Shown: positions 1-11,451, counted from the first letter of the stretch. The stretch: 64,000 bases of DNA from Cytospora piceicola (GCA_023375675.1 JALQBC010000014.1:496001-560000); one strand, 5' to 3'. Notes: generated from the letters alone by a model not told the origin. Numbers and translations: made by a program.

Positions 1-60
1 ACTGCCCTGGCCCCTTTCGCACCACTCATATAGTAGGTAGCAACCCCATCAGTTCAACAA

Positions 61-170
61 CCGGGGGGGACAAGTGGTGTAGCGGTGATGCTGCACCACC
101 TCCCCCCGGTTGGACCCCCTCACGGGGGGGCTGGCTCCCAAGAGCCACGGTTCAACTCCCCTTCGCCCAG
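61..170 (+). other. tRNA-like segment (degenerate tRNA or tRNA-derived SINE head)
   Basis: Positions 75-85 match the RNA polymerase III A-box consensus (TRGYNNARNNG), and 149-159 match the B-box GGTTCRANYCC. The order and orientation are correct, with 63 bases between the boxes, which is within the range for intron-containing tRNAs or SINE heads. The ends can pair only partly: 68-74 against 161-167 gives five of seven acceptor pairs. The T-stem is also damaged, with only two of five pairs. I see no convincing anticodon arm. This is therefore more likely a tRNA pseudogene or the 5' part of a tRNA-derived short interspersed element than a working tRNA. No second copy is visible in the window. 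Confidence 0.3.
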
Positions 171-241
171 CAACAACTTTGCGACAATCAACGAAACGAC
201 GTGGCCCCCCCCCCCCCCGAGGGCCCTCCGGACAATCATCA

Positions 242-288
242 AAAAGCCCTCGGGGCTTTTCGTGACCGCGGGCCTCCGGAGCCCGCGG
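242..288. other. Two adjacent perfect hairpins
   Basis: Positions 242-249 pair perfectly with 253-260 (8 bp, 3-base loop). Positions 266-273 pair perfectly with 281-288 (8 bp, all G/C, 7-base loop). They lie five bases apart, downstream of a run of 14 C (205-218). The first ends in a T run and looks like a polymerase-terminator-type hairpin, but that is only a structural similarity. They could be part of the same repeat as the tRNA-like segment at 61-170. No coding signal surrounds them. Confidence 0.4.
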
Positions 289-780
289 GGAGTTTTTGCC
301 GCTTGGTTGTTCTTACCGCACGCGCCAAAGTTAGGTTTTCGTTTTTTTGTTTTGATACTTCCAAGTGCCTCTTCACCGTGTCCTTGTTGTCTACATGTAG
401 GCTCATACACTGAGGAAACAACGAGGAACATGGCTCGACGAGAGCACACACGTCCCGAGGTGTATTTGATGAGCACAGTTACTACGGGATATGAATCCAC
501 CTGTTGAGTACTTCGGTCCTGGGAGGAACGGTATTGAAGCAAATATTGACCAAGGAGATTTGGGAGTGTGTAACGATGACTGCACTACGGGGACGGAGAG
601 TAGGAGTGATGAGCTTTTGAAGTTTGAGAAAAACTCATTCAATAATCGTGACTCCCACGCTATGCCAAGAAAAATGTCCTAGTTCCTCGAAGATCAACCG
701 CGCCTGTGAAGGAGGTAGTCCCACCCAACGAGGGACAATGAGCGAGAAAGCTAGAACTGAACCCTATATTGCACCCCCCC

Positions 781-3700
781 TCATACTCTATCCTCCGCAT
801 CCGCCAGATTCGCCAGCGGGACATATCCGTCCTCCTCCTTCCTCCGCCCCTTACTCACGAGCCCCTTGGCCCTGTCAAGGACGTCCGCGGCGAAGCTCTT
901 CACTAGGTCGAGCTTCCCGGGCCTCATCCTCCTCAGCTCCATCGCCTCCCTGCCGGCGGCCTCGTCCATCCAGCGCGGCCGGCGCCAGAACTTGAGCAGC
1001 AGCGACGACACCACGACCGACACCGAGCTGGCGGCCATGGCGGCCCCGGCGGCCATGGGGTGCAGGTGGAAGCCCAGGGGCAGGAAGACGCCCATGGCGA
1101 ACGGCAGGCCGACGATGTTGTACATGCACGCCCAGGCCAGGTTGCCCTTGATGCGGGTGAAGATCGAACGGGCCAGGTGCAGGGCGGCGGGGATGTCCAT
1201 CAGCTCGTTCGGCCTCATGAGGACCACGTCCGCCGCCTCCATGGCGACGTCGGTGCCAGAGCTCATGGCAATGCCGACATCCGCCGTTGCCAGGGCAGGC
1301 GAGTCGTTGATCCCGTCGCCAACCATGGCGACAATCTCGCCCTGGTCGCGGAGCTTTTGGATGAAGGCCTGCTTCTGGTCCGGCGAAACACCGGCGTAGA
1401 CATTCTCGGCGGCAATACCGACGGCGATGGCGACAGCATGGGCGGTGGAGGGCTGGTCGCCCGTGATCATGGCCACTTTGACGCCCATGCGGCGCTGCAG
1501 GATGGATATGGCGGCTGCTGCTCCCTTCTTGATGGTGTCCGAGAGGCAGAGGTGGCCAGAGTACTTGCCGTCGATGGCGATGAAGATATTGGTCGTGCCC
1601 GCGGAGTCGCCGGTCTTTGCGGTCGAGGCAATTTTGTTGATACGCTCAGACGCTTCGATGGCCTCCGGGGGAACGTCAACGGAGTTTTCAACGAGGAACT
1701 TGGAATTGCCAACCAGCACGGTGTATCGCGTGCGTTCGCCGCTGGTCGCGGGTTCGACGGTCGCAGAGATACCACGTCCCACGGCGGCAGAGAAGTCACC
1801 GACGCTGCCCTCGATCGTATCTTCTGATCCGAAGCCGAGCTCTGCCTTGGCTGCACCGAGGACGGCCCTACCGACGGGGTGCTCGCTACCCATCTCTGCA
1901 AGGCCGACGATGGCCCACCAAAGCTTCCGACGCCACTCAACGTCTTGCCACATGGAGACGATATTCATGCTTGCGACTGTCATCTTGCCATATGTAATGG
2001 TGCCGGTCTTGTCGAGGACGACATGAGAGACCTTTGTGGTCGTCTCCAGCGCGGCGCCGCCCTTGACCAGGATGCCGTTCTCCGCGCCGACTCCAGTGCC
2101 GACCATAACGGCTGTAGGCGTGGCAAGACCGAGGGCACACGGACAAGCAAAGACAATAACAGATATGCAGAGTTTGACGCACACAAAGATCTTGCCCCCG
2201 CTCGCTGCCTCCCGGAAGATCATTGGTGGATTTGAGAGGACATGGCTGAGGACCATCCAGACAACGAAGGTCAAAAAGCCGAGAATGAGAATCGTGGGAA
2301 CGAAGTAGCCAGCCAGTGTGTCAGCTAACCTCTGGATCGGTGCTCTTGTGGTCTGGGCGTCTTGGACGAGCTTGACGATCTGGCTGAGCTGAGTATCCCT
2401 GCCGGCGCGAGTGACCCTGAGGTCACACCGGCCGTGGCCGTTGACAGTACCCCCAATCAAGAATGAGCCCTTGCGCTTTTGAACGGGCATGGCCTCACCA
2501 GTGACCATGCTCTCGTCCACATAGGTTTCGCCCCTCACCAAGACGCCATCGGCCGGTATCTTGTCGCCGGGTCGGAGTATGACGATATCTCCAACCTGTA
2601 TGAGCTCCGTCGGAATGTTCTTCTCTTCAGCCGCATTGCCGTCTGCCATTGAAGTCTTCGGCTCACCAATTCCGGCCGCGTTGTCCCAATTCTCCGTTGC
2701 CTTCTCCGCAGCAATGGGGTCAACGTATATAGTTGCCATAGATGGAGCCAAAGACATCAAACGGGAGAGGGCCTTGGAAGTCTGTCCCTTGGCACGGTTT
2801 TCCAAGAACCGGCCGAAAGTAATGAAGGTGATCAGCATGGTGCTAGTATCAAATATGGTGCTCGGTCGTGAGTGAGGAGGGAAGAAGAACGAGATCAGCA
2901 TGGCGACGCAGCTAAAGAAGAAAGCACTCGAGGTTCCCAAGACGACTAGTACGTCCATTGTCGGTGAGCGATGTTTGAGTGATTTGTAGGCAAGGGCATA
3001 GAATCGCTTCCCAATGCCAAACTGGACAGGTATCGTCAAAAGCAAGCAGATAATGTCGCCCAGGTAAAGACCAGGCAGAGGCTGCCATGCACCAAAATCT
3101 AGGGACGGAAGGCACATGGGGATTATCATTCCGATGAGGAAAACGGGGACGGCGAAGGATACAGAGATTTTGAACGCCCTTCGCCATTCGTTGATCTCTC
3201 GGGTCTTTGCAAGAGACTCCAGTTGGGCGTTGTTGTCGTCATTGTCGGCGAGAAGGGCATTGTATTGCTCCTTCTCCAGGACATCCACGATAGCGCGAAG
3301 CCCTGTGACACCCGGCTGGTGGTTGACGGTCATCCTCGATGTAGCTAGGTTTATTTGTGTCGAGCTGACACCCGGCAGGGCCTGCAGTTTCTCTTCCAGG
3401 GCCGAGGCCGCCGCACCGTCTGGTATACCAAAAATCTTGAAGTGTGTTGTCGATGAGGTTTGTGTCGAGCCTGACTCCTCGAATTGTGTCGAAATAATCC
3501 TGGCGTCAAAGCCGCGATCCTCGATGATCTCGACCACTTTCTCTGGAGATAATTTCGCCGGGTCATGGGTGATGACAGCTCTCTCAGCCAGGAGACTAAT
3601 GTTGAACTTGAGCAGTCCATCGACACCCTTGAATCCTGATTCAACGGCAGAGGTGCATGCGCCACATGTCATGCCCTCGATACCAACCGTCGTGACCGCC

Positions 3701-4393
3701 TGAGATGTCTTCTTCAGCGATGCTCCTGAGCTGGACTTGTTCTTGCGATCCAGTGGGTTGCTTTCGACAATGGTGGCGCCAAACCCGCGGTCCTCGATCA
3801 TTTCGGCGATTTGTTCGGTGGACAAAACAGCCGGATCGTGGTCTATGACGGCCCTCTCAGATAGCAGCGATATACTAAAGTTTTGCACACCGGGGACATT
3901 TTGGAATGCACCCTCGACAGCAGATGTGCACGCGCCACAAGTCATGCCCTCAATGGCAACCACCGTCGCGACGTGAGCCGGCCCTTGTACATCCATGGCG
4001 TCTTGGTATGCACCATCCACGTCTGCCCTTGGCGTTTGTATGTCGGTAGCAAGCACTTCAGCGTCGAAGCCTCGATCCTCTATGATCTCTGCTATTTTCT
4101 CGGCGGATATTTTGACCGGGTCGTGCATGACCACTGCTCGTTCCATTATCAGGCTGACTGAGACGTTCCCCACACCGTCGACAGTATCGAGACCGCTCTC
4201 GACGGCAGAGGTGCATGCACCGCAACTGTCGAAACAGCCTGGTCAGAATAGATCAAGTCGCAGTGCGCAGTGCGCAGAGGGCAGGAACTCACGTCATGCC
4301 ACCGACTTTCAATGTGGTAGTGGCCATGTGCACGTTAGGCGATGCACTTAGAGATAGATCCCCAGAAGGGACCTTGATCTGTGAAGGAGCCAT
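781..4393 (-). CDS. CCC2: Copper-transporting P-type ATPase (Ccc2/ATP7 family)
   Basis: P1B-type ATPase that pumps cytosolic Cu(I) into the secretory pathway for multicopper oxidases. It is expected in Golgi or post-Golgi membranes and receives copper from an Atx1-type chaperone. Exons are 4393-4293 and 4225-781, with a 67-bp intron that splits the first GMTCGAC motif, so the start at 4393 is needed to complete that domain. The product is about 1181 aa. Three N-terminal heavy-metal domains carry GMTCGAC (Cys pairs near 35/38, 130/133 and 221/224). A fourth ferredoxin-like domain around 295-365 lacks Cys. Downstream come TGE (about 609), the copper-specific CPC in a membrane helix (about 728-730), phosphorylated DKTGT (about 772), SEHP (about 816) and GDGIND (about 1003). 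Eight membrane helices are expected. The N-terminal Met choice is the least certain point. Confidence 0.95.
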
Positions 4394-6459
4394 ATTCCGC
4401 CAGCAAGGTTGCCTTTGCGGTGTGCTCTTAGGAAAGGGGAAGAGGTGGGCGCTGGTTATTCTATACCGAGTCGCAATACATTGGAAGGAGTAACGTGTGG
4501 GGAGGGTATCGTCGGAGGACAATAAATATCATGGACCCGATAAGAAAGAACCAGAAGGCCAGCTTCCGGGCTGATATAAGCTTATGTACAGGTGGGTATG
4601 CGAAGCCGAGCTCCGGGCTGATATAGGATCCGGTGGAGCCGAGGTCAGTCACATAGGTGGGAGGTAAGGATCGGTCGTATACGCAGTCGTAATCGAGTGG
4701 CTAAGTATGTCATATAGGACTGCAAGACAGGTAAGTCAGATACTGTGTATGGTGGGTACAATGGAAAGGGAAAGGGAAAGGCAAAGGGCGAAGGCGAGGG
4801 GGTGCGATGTGTGTTTGACAGGAGATGTTAGTTTTACCTCCGTGTGTTGCTGTATGTCGAAGTGTCGCAACTTGTTGTTGTTGGCGCTTCTTGGGTCCCA
4901 AGGTTATAGGTTACAGATTTCTTAGGTTGCCTCGAAGATCGTGGATCTGAAGGGCCGGATGGTGGGTTTGGTTCCAACTTCCGGGTCGCGGAGGGGTCCG
5001 GGGGCGCTATACAGTAAAAACGGTTGCCAGATGCACGGGACTCGCACCGTCAGTACTTGTGGTAGTGTAATTTAGGTACCGTTGGCAGTGCGGAGGACGG
5101 CGCTTTTGGGCGGCGAGCTCTGAGACTGTAATCTAACGTGTACCTTATTCAACCCCTTTTCTAGAACACAAAAAGAACAAAGACAGTTGCCCCTCGGTAT
5201 AATCTTCAACAAGCTTTGTTTCGGAGAGTGTTAGAGTCTTGTTTGTTCAACAGTTCTGGCGCGGGTCCGGTTCTAGTATGGTATGTACCACAGTATAGTC
5301 CTGATCTCGATGTTCGCATATCTTTAAAGACGGCTGGGAATTCACCGCACTGTAGTGATGATGTTTGTCCGAGCCTGAGAGGCCAGGCCAGCAGATAAAT
5401 GCTCAATATCACATGTGGCTGCTGACAGGTGCGTCCGAACATGCTGGTTGTACAAGATTATTGGCTGTCTAAGTCCAATAGACGCGAAACCATGCAGGGC
5501 CGTATTCCGGTCGTAGGCCCTTTTGGGACGGTATTGATAGAGGATTGAATAGAGGATTTGTTAGAGGATTCGACCACAGTTACACCGGTGACACTCCGTT
5601 ATCTGCCCCAAGGGTCCTGAGTTTGGCATTCCGAGATTGTCGGCATGTTCGGTAAATTCGGAATCCTCAAACGGAAAAGATCAGCAAAAACTGCTCAGTT
5701 TTCGGATTTCCTGACCGGCGCAGGGTTGAAGAAAGTTGAGCTGACCGGAGCAACCGAGTTGACCGAGTTGAGTGGCCCTGGCTTTCTACTGTGGTATAAG
5801 TGAGGAGTCGCTGCCAATGCCTTCAGAGAACCTGGCCCAGTGGCCCTAGATGCCCTGATCGTAGCAGCAACGTGATGCTGAATGTTCTGGTGCCCCGCGA
5901 ACCAGTTGACTCCGCTTGTCCCCGCAGTTGCCACTGCCAATACATGGGTACTGTGTACATAAAGTACTGTACCAGTATCAATAAACCCCTGTAATCTGTG
6001 TAAGTGGTGGCTTACGTCTACCTCAAACAGATTTGATACAGCCTTTGCACCTCTAGGCTTCACAAGTGACACGCATGAAATCTCCGCAACCAAAACCCAG
6101 CAAACTCTCCGTTTACCTAGGTACATCGCAGTGGCTTGTATCGTGTTATGAATTGTACAGTACCTAGTGTAAGGGGTCCATGTTCCTAGCATGTACCTAT
6201 GTACTAGGTACCTAGGTACTGTAATGTGATTCTTCGACAACCTCGGAACACTTGCCTGCCAGTTTCTTCTCAGTTGCCAGCTGACAGCCCACTAGCGCCT
6301 GCCCCTCCCTTGACGTCGATCCAAACCTTAATTGGGTCTTGAACAGACAAGCACCACAAGGCAACCTTGAGCCTCATCAACCAACACAACAAGAGAGCTT
6401 CAGAGCTCCAACAAACAGGACCCCAGCACCACACATCACCCACCACACCCACATTCAAC
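4394..6459. promoter_or_regulatory. 2.1-kb divergent intergenic region (CCC2 / CSN7 promoters)
   Basis: This region separates the divergently transcribed CCC2 and CSN7 genes, so it should hold both promoters. A 13-bp direct repeat occurs at 4566-4578 and 4613-4625, close to the CCC2 start. AGAGGATT occurs three times at an exact 12-bp period (5539, 5551, 5563). TAGGTA-type motifs cluster at about 6115-6125 and 6194-6220. A minus-strand reading frame at 5695-6240 has no recognisable domain and I do not annotate it. Confidence 0.5.
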
Positions 6460-7469
6460 ATGGAGCAGACCAAAGCTCTCAATGCCCTCGAGGTATGTTC
6501 CGACCACCCGTACCTGTCCTCCTAATTTGACTAACACCCACCCCTCTCCAGCCCTTCCTGGCCCTCACCAAGTCAGCCACATCCCCCCGCGCCGCCGCCG
6601 ACCTCATCTCGCGCGCAACCTCAGCCCCAGCCACCTACATCTTCACAGACCTCCTCGTCTCGCCACAAATACAGGCCCTCGCCAACTCGCCCGAGCACAC
6701 ATCCCATCTCACCCAGCTCCAGATCTTCAGCCATGGCCTCTACTCCGACTACCAGTCCACCCCGGACCTCCCCGCCCTCAACGACGCCCAGGAGCTCAAG
6801 CTCCGCCAGCTCTCCCTCCTGACCCTCAGCCGGGACAAGGACAACCTGACGTACCCCGCGCTGCAGGGCCACCTCGGCCTCGCGTCCCCGCGGGAGGTCG
6901 AGGACACGGTCATCTCCGCCGTCTACGCCGGGCTCCTGCACGCCAAGCTCAACCCCCTGCGCCGCGTCGTCCAGGTCTCGTCCGTCGCGCCCCTGCGGGA
7001 CGTCCAGCCCGCCACGGTGCCGTCCATCGTCGCCACGCTGCAGAGGTGGTCGGCGAGGTGCGATGCCACGCTCGCCGAGATCGAGGCCTCGATTGCCGGT
7101 ATCAAGAAGGAGGCCGCCAGGACGGCCAACGAGAAGAGGGAGTGGGATCGGACCTTCCAGGCCGTCGTCGAGGCCGAGAGCAAGGACCTAGGCGATGCCA
7201 ACAGCACAGGCGCGGGTGGCTCCGCAGGGGGTGGCCGGGGCCCGGGACGGAGGCTCGGTGGTGGTGCCGCGGCACGGACTGGCTTTCGTTCTGGTGGAGG
7301 AGGAGGAGGAGGAGGAGGAGGTGCTGCGCAAGGTGGGGTAGGAAGCAGCGGGAGCAAGAGGGGCATGGAGAAGCTGACGGAGGATATCGACGATCATGAT
7401 GAGGCCATGGACCTTGATGACGACGGCGACACGCCCGGTCAGAAGAGAGCGAGCCGCCGGAAGCTATAG
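6460..7469 (+). CDS. csnG: COP9 signalosome subunit 7 (PCI domain)
   Basis: Subunit of the COP9 signalosome, which removes Nedd8 from cullin-RING ubiquitin ligases. In filamentous fungi the complex controls development and secondary metabolism. Exons are 6460-6492 and 6552-7469, with a 59-bp intron after the eleventh codon. The product is about 316 aa. The segment after the splice, PFLALTKSATSPRAAADLI, is highly typical of fungal CSN7, and a PCI winged-helix domain should span roughly 30-170. A basic/coiled segment follows (about 190-240), then a Gly-rich low-complexity stretch encoded by a GGA/GGT repeat near 7290-7320. The tail is acidic then basic (DDDGD...RASRRKL). Subunit 7 is a scaffold subunit, so no catalytic residues are expected; the JAMM site is in CSN5. 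It lies divergent from CCC2 and convergent with RAX1. Confidence 0.9.
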
Positions 7470-8306
7470 GTCCAGCTTGGGGACGGGAATCCGTCCTCTC
7501 GAGCCTTTGGTTTTTGGACGTGCTCTTCCGGGGTTTGAGGCCGATGCGGCTGAAGAAAGTGCCAGACTTGGCTCAAGCCAGTAAGCATCACTTGAGCTCT
7601 CGCATTCACAGAGGTTAGGAATCAGTAAATGGAAGAAGCAAGCCGATCGACCCATTGTTGGGTTCTTATTGTATGCGCAACGGAAGTTCTGACTCTTTTC
7701 TTTTAAGTTCAGATGTGCGAAGACAGTAGGACGCGTATTGGAAGAGGCTCAGATACCAATGTGGCGCTCTCGGCTTCGGATAGGAAGCGTAGAATTCTAC
7801 TGGGCACTATCTACGGTTCGACCCGCACGCAAATCAAGACTATAAGCGAAACCGAGGCCAGCAGCAGCCGTAGATCCCAGGGCGTCCAGGTCAAACTTCC
7901 CTCTCTCCCCACTCAAAGGTCCGAGCAAGCTGTTTCTCCTCCAAAGTGGTACAGATCCCCTTCATGTCACCAGATGGGGCATATACATGGTGTTCATACA
8001 AAGCACTATGCTTCTTGCAAATGCAAAGCGAGATCGTTGCACAATCCATTCAAACGCCAAACCCCTTCCCTCTTGATCGTTTTTGGGCTCTCCCAACCCG
8101 TGTTCGTAAAACCACCTGCCACGAACTGGTATCGTTATCCTGAACGCAAAATTGAACCCGAAAATGGAACTGGTGATGGCGTGAAGACCACAGCCATCTT
8201 TTGAAAATGAAGAAAGGATCATAAAGTCGTCATTATTAGTAGATCTTGAGCTTTGTATCAGATCTAACGCCTCGCAGAATTGTGCCGAGCCTGAAAGTCG
8301 AAAGAA
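7470..8306. other. Convergent 3' intergenic region
   Basis: This gap lies between the convergent CSN7 and RAX1 genes and should contain both 3' UTRs. A plus-strand frame of 163 codons at 7713-8204 has no recognisable domain, no intron structure and a composition like the flanking non-coding DNA. I see nothing else. Confidence 0.5.
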
Positions 8307-9571
8307 TTAAAGCCGTTTGCCCGGCACCAGGATGAACAGTACTAACAGCGCCACGTCAACGAGCACCGTCACGGCGAGGACCATGAGAGCGCGCTTGGCG
8401 AGGAGCCTGCGGACGTATGGTTCGCGAACACGGGAGAAGTTAAAAGGTGTGTACTCGCTCAGGCCGATCAGAGCGAGCACGGGGTCAAGGGAGTATTGGT
8501 ATGAGGCGAGGAAATACACGCCGACAGTGAAAGGCAAAATGAGCTGAGAATGGGTGTTAGCAGCGTCATGAACTCTTCATTTCACATGAACAGTAACGTA
8601 CCCAACACCTTGTCAGCCTCGATTTGTCGAGGAAGATCAAGACAAATGCGGCCCAAAATCCACCGAACATTGACACGAGACCGATGATTAACCTCAAAAT
8701 CAAAGTAGGCGGGATGAGATTGCCTAGTGCTTTCATCCGCAAAAACCCCGGGAAAGCGTCCCTCTCCATGGCCTGGAACACATAATCCTTGGCCAGGTCG
8801 AACACCTCGGGGTCATCTCTGCCCTCCTCCTCGATAGCTCGCGTGACCTCGTCGATAATATGGCCAGGTAACACTATCTCACGCTCTGCTCCGGGGAGTA
8901 GGAACGTGTATAGGATCTTCTCGGCCGATGCTCGAATGTCTTGTCTCGCAACTTCATGGGCGGGGCTGTTAGAATCCGTGAATAGGTCGCGAGGCGTGCT
9001 GTTCGTCCCTGGGCTTGGCCGTGTGCGCTCCAAACTAGAGTGCGGTGAGTCGTGAAAGTTCGTGGTTGGTTCTGCCCTATCCTCGCGCAAGTACGCCGAC
9101 ATCTGTGCGTCCTGGTCCCTCTCCTTATCGGTGGCGTACATCGATGGCCCCGGTGCCGAGAAGTTCATGTCGCCCATGCTCTCAAGGATCTGGGACGAGC
9201 GTTTCGAGGCATGTTCGGGTTCGGGTGTGCCTATCAAGACGGATCTCCGTAATTCTCGGACATAGTGACGACATAGTGTCATGTGCTGGGCCACATCGAG
9301 CCTATTGATGATGATGGAGTCGTTAGCAATAAAACATGGTGGCGAGGCACGCTCCTCCTTTATCGCCCCCCCCCCCCTGCTTGACAAGGTCAGGATATCC
9401 CGCCTACCAGAAATCCAGGTAGTCCACCGATCTCTGCTGATCTCTCATAAAGATATAGAAGGAGAACAGGTCGACTGGTGGGAGAGTCCGCCTGCTCAGA
9501 ACTTCGAACAGGGTCGGCAGCCGGTTCCGCATAAGGTCGGGCACCGGCGAAGGCGAGTTACGGTTCGCCAT
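8307..9571 (-). CDS. RAX1: RGS-domain membrane protein, Rax1/RgsB-like
   Basis: Exons are 9571-9408, 9301-8602 and 8543-8307 (introns 106 and 58 bp), giving about 366 aa. The first splice joins the two halves of an RGS domain: exon 1 ends SVDYLDF-W and exon 2 continues LDVAQHMTLCRHYV, the conserved core of this family. The RGS box spans roughly 15-260 and is interrupted by a long Ser/Pro-rich insert (about 100-175). The second half contains ASAEKILYTFLLPGAEREI. Three hydrophobic segments follow in the C-terminal third (about 265-290, 290-310 and 340-360). This architecture is that of yeast Rax1, which marks bud sites at the cell pole, and of Aspergillus RgsB/RaxA, which affects growth, conidiation and G-protein signalling. 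Catalytic GAP activity is not established for this subgroup. Intron 1 contains a 12-C run (plus strand). Confidence 0.8.
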
Positions 9572-10501
9572 GTTGAACTGACGGCCGCAAGATCACGACG
9601 CTCGAGCGTGGTTGTAGGGGCGGGTTCGTGCAATGACAGGAGACGTGGTCCAGTCGCGTGGAACAAACAATTATGTTCTTGATAGGCGAGATATGAAGAG
9701 TCGGTTGGGGTCCGCAGTTCGAGGCATCAAGGGAGGTCGTCGTTGGAAAGGGTCGGGCTTAAAGAGAGGGCGAAGGATGGGACGAAGTGAGGGGGTTTTG
9801 GAGGTGCGAAGCGAGCGGCAGGGTGCGCTCGGCGCAGACCACAGAGAGAGAGATTATGAGTAGACCGGTGAGGTCACCTGTGACTCGTGAGGCTGATGAA
9901 TGCTCGCTCGTGCTTCTTGTTGACAAAGGCAGTAGAGACGATTTGATAGGGGCCTTGGAGGAAGATAGGGAATGCAGAGAGGTTGAGGACTGTGCACGGG
10001 CCAAATAATCATGCTCGAAATGAGATTGGCTCCACGCAAGGTCGAATCTGATTTGGTGTTCCAAATACGGGTGTGGTTCTGCTCATTTTACGTGCCAAGC
10101 TGCTTCAATCAATGCCCGAGGCTGGGTGACGGGACTTCGGCACTTGTGAATTGTACGGCCGTCCAAAATGGCCTGTGGCCTGGCCTGTGAACAGTGTTTA
10201 TAGTATGACCAGAAATAGAGTTCGTTTTTCTGCGATAAAGGGATATTTAGTACTCCGTACTGTGACCTACCGGTAGTAAAAACAAAAACCCTTGAGAAGC
10301 TGTGTGACAGGTGGAGGTTGGTTGGTACACCCATAGTAGTATCACTGATAGATACTGTAGCTTCTATTGTTTGGCAGGGTAGCACGTTTGCTCCCAGACT
10401 GAACAAACGGCTAGATTCCAGACATGCTCTTGACATGGGGAAAAAAGTAGTTTGAGTCTAGCAGAGGTTTTGAAAACCGAAGTTCAGGGGCCACCTAGGG
10501 A

Positions 10502-10550
10502 TAGGTACTTAGGTACTTAGCTACCTAGGTACTTAGCTACTTAGGTACGT
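10502..10550. repeat. TAGGTA/TACCTA repeat array in RPL31 promoter
   Basis: About six imperfect copies of an 8-10-bp unit built on TAGGTAC and CTTAGCTAC occur in tandem. The unit is nearly palindromic (TACCTAGGTA). The same motif family recurs in many other gaps of the window: 6194-6220, 49956-49971, 50374-50454, 53845-53868, 54232-54277 and 54562-54644. It could be a protein-binding site or a neutral simple repeat. Confidence 0.6.
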
Positions 10551-10750
10551 TAAAGTCACGCTACCTAACTTTTACTGCCAGCCCCACTTGCTGGGAGTCA
10601 AGCCACAAACGCACTGCCACACCCACAGGTCTTCCAAATTTTCCTGAGCGCCCGCGACTTTCCTTCCACTTTTCGAGAGCGAACAGCCAGACGACATCTC
10701 GAAGACGACCACCCACTTTTCCACCGCCGACGACCACACCTACGCTCTGA

Positions 10751-10827
10751 GTGAGTACGATTCCATCGACTGTGAATATCGAGCCTCCAAAAAATCACAG
10801 TTTTAACGAAGTTCTCTCATTCTGCAG
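10751..10827 (+). other. Probable 5'-UTR intron of RPL31
   Basis: It starts with a consensus GTGAGT donor, has TTTTAAC as a possible branch site and ends CTGCAG two bases before the RPL31 start codon. Ribosomal-protein genes of fungi commonly have an intron near the start codon. The predicted length of 77 bp fits the other introns of the window. Confidence 0.6.
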
Positions 10828-10829
10828 AA

Positions 10830-11451
10830 ATGTCGTCCACCAAGAAGTCTGGCAAGACCACCCGGTCCGCCCTCAAGGACGTTGTCGCCCGCGAGTACAC
10901 CATCCACCTCCACAAGAGGGTACGTTTGACGAAGCCGCCTACAACCGAAGGAAATTGCGATTGCGATTGCGATGGACATTGATACTAGGAGACGGAAACG
11001 CTGACGGTTTTGTTCTGTATTAGATGCACGGTGTCTCCTTCAAGAAGAGGGCTCCCCGCGCCATCAAGGAGATCAAGGAGTTCGCCTACAAGTCCATGGT
11101 ATGCACATGATGCCTCCCCCCTCCGAGCGAGAAACTTTGCGCGACCGACCGAGCTTTTTCGAATAAGCAACCGGATGGAGGGGCTCTCCTTGACCAGGCG
11201 CAGGATGGATTGAGAACGGAGCGCTAACCACAACGACTTCACAGGGTACCTCCGATGTCCGCCTCGACCCCCAGCTGAACAAGAAGGTGTGGGAGCAGGG
11301 TGTCAAGGGTGTGCCATACAGACTCCGCGTCCGCATCTCCCGACGAAGGAACGATGAGGATGGCGCCAAGGAGAAGCTGTACAGCTACGTTCAGGCCGTC
11401 AACGTCAACAACCCCAAGGGCCTGAAGACCACCAACGTGGACGAAGAGTAA
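10830..11451 (+). CDS. RPL31: 60S ribosomal protein eL31
   Basis: Structural protein of the large ribosomal subunit, located near the peptide exit tunnel. Coding exons are 10830-10919, 11024-11098 and 11245-11451, giving 123 aa, close to the normal eL31 length of about 113-125. The protein begins MSSTKKSGKTTRSALKDVV and continues through REYTIHLHKR, HGVSFKKRAPRAIKEIKEF and VPYRLRVRISRRRNDE, all hallmark eL31 segments. All three exons join in phase 0. The introns of 104 and 146 bp are longer than average for this window, and a further intron is likely just before the ATG. The C terminus ends with an acidic DEE tail after NPKGLKTTNV. Codon usage is strongly C-ending, as expected of a highly expressed gene. 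Confidence 0.97.

Larger units (their letters stand above)
1..780. other. Non-coding stretch at left edge
   Basis: Apart from the tRNA-like segment and the hairpins, nothing here can be supported as a gene. Overlapping short reading frames exist on both strands, but they show no recognisable domain and no intron pattern. The right part is the 3' flank of the copper ATPase gene on the minus strand. Confidence 0.5.
9572..10829. promoter_or_regulatory. Divergent intergenic region RAX1 / RPL31
   Basis: It carries the promoters of the divergent RAX1 and RPL31 genes. A dense array of TAGGTACTTAGCTACC-like repeats lies at 10502-10550, about 250-300 bp upstream of the RPL31 start. A probable 5'-UTR intron of RPL31 lies at 10751-10827. 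Reading frames in 9633-10436 show no family resemblance. Confidence 0.5.

Noticed and set aside
5695..6240. 181-codon minus-strand frame between CCC2 and CSN7
   Set aside because: No domain, no intron pattern, overlaps TAGGTA motifs; probably chance.
6482..7399. 305-codon plus-strand frame overlapping CSN7
   Set aside because: It is a shadow of CSN7 in another frame, rich in Pro/Arg because of GC bias.
7713..8204. 163-codon plus-strand frame
   Set aside because: Lies between two convergent genes in presumed 3' UTRs, with no recognisable content.
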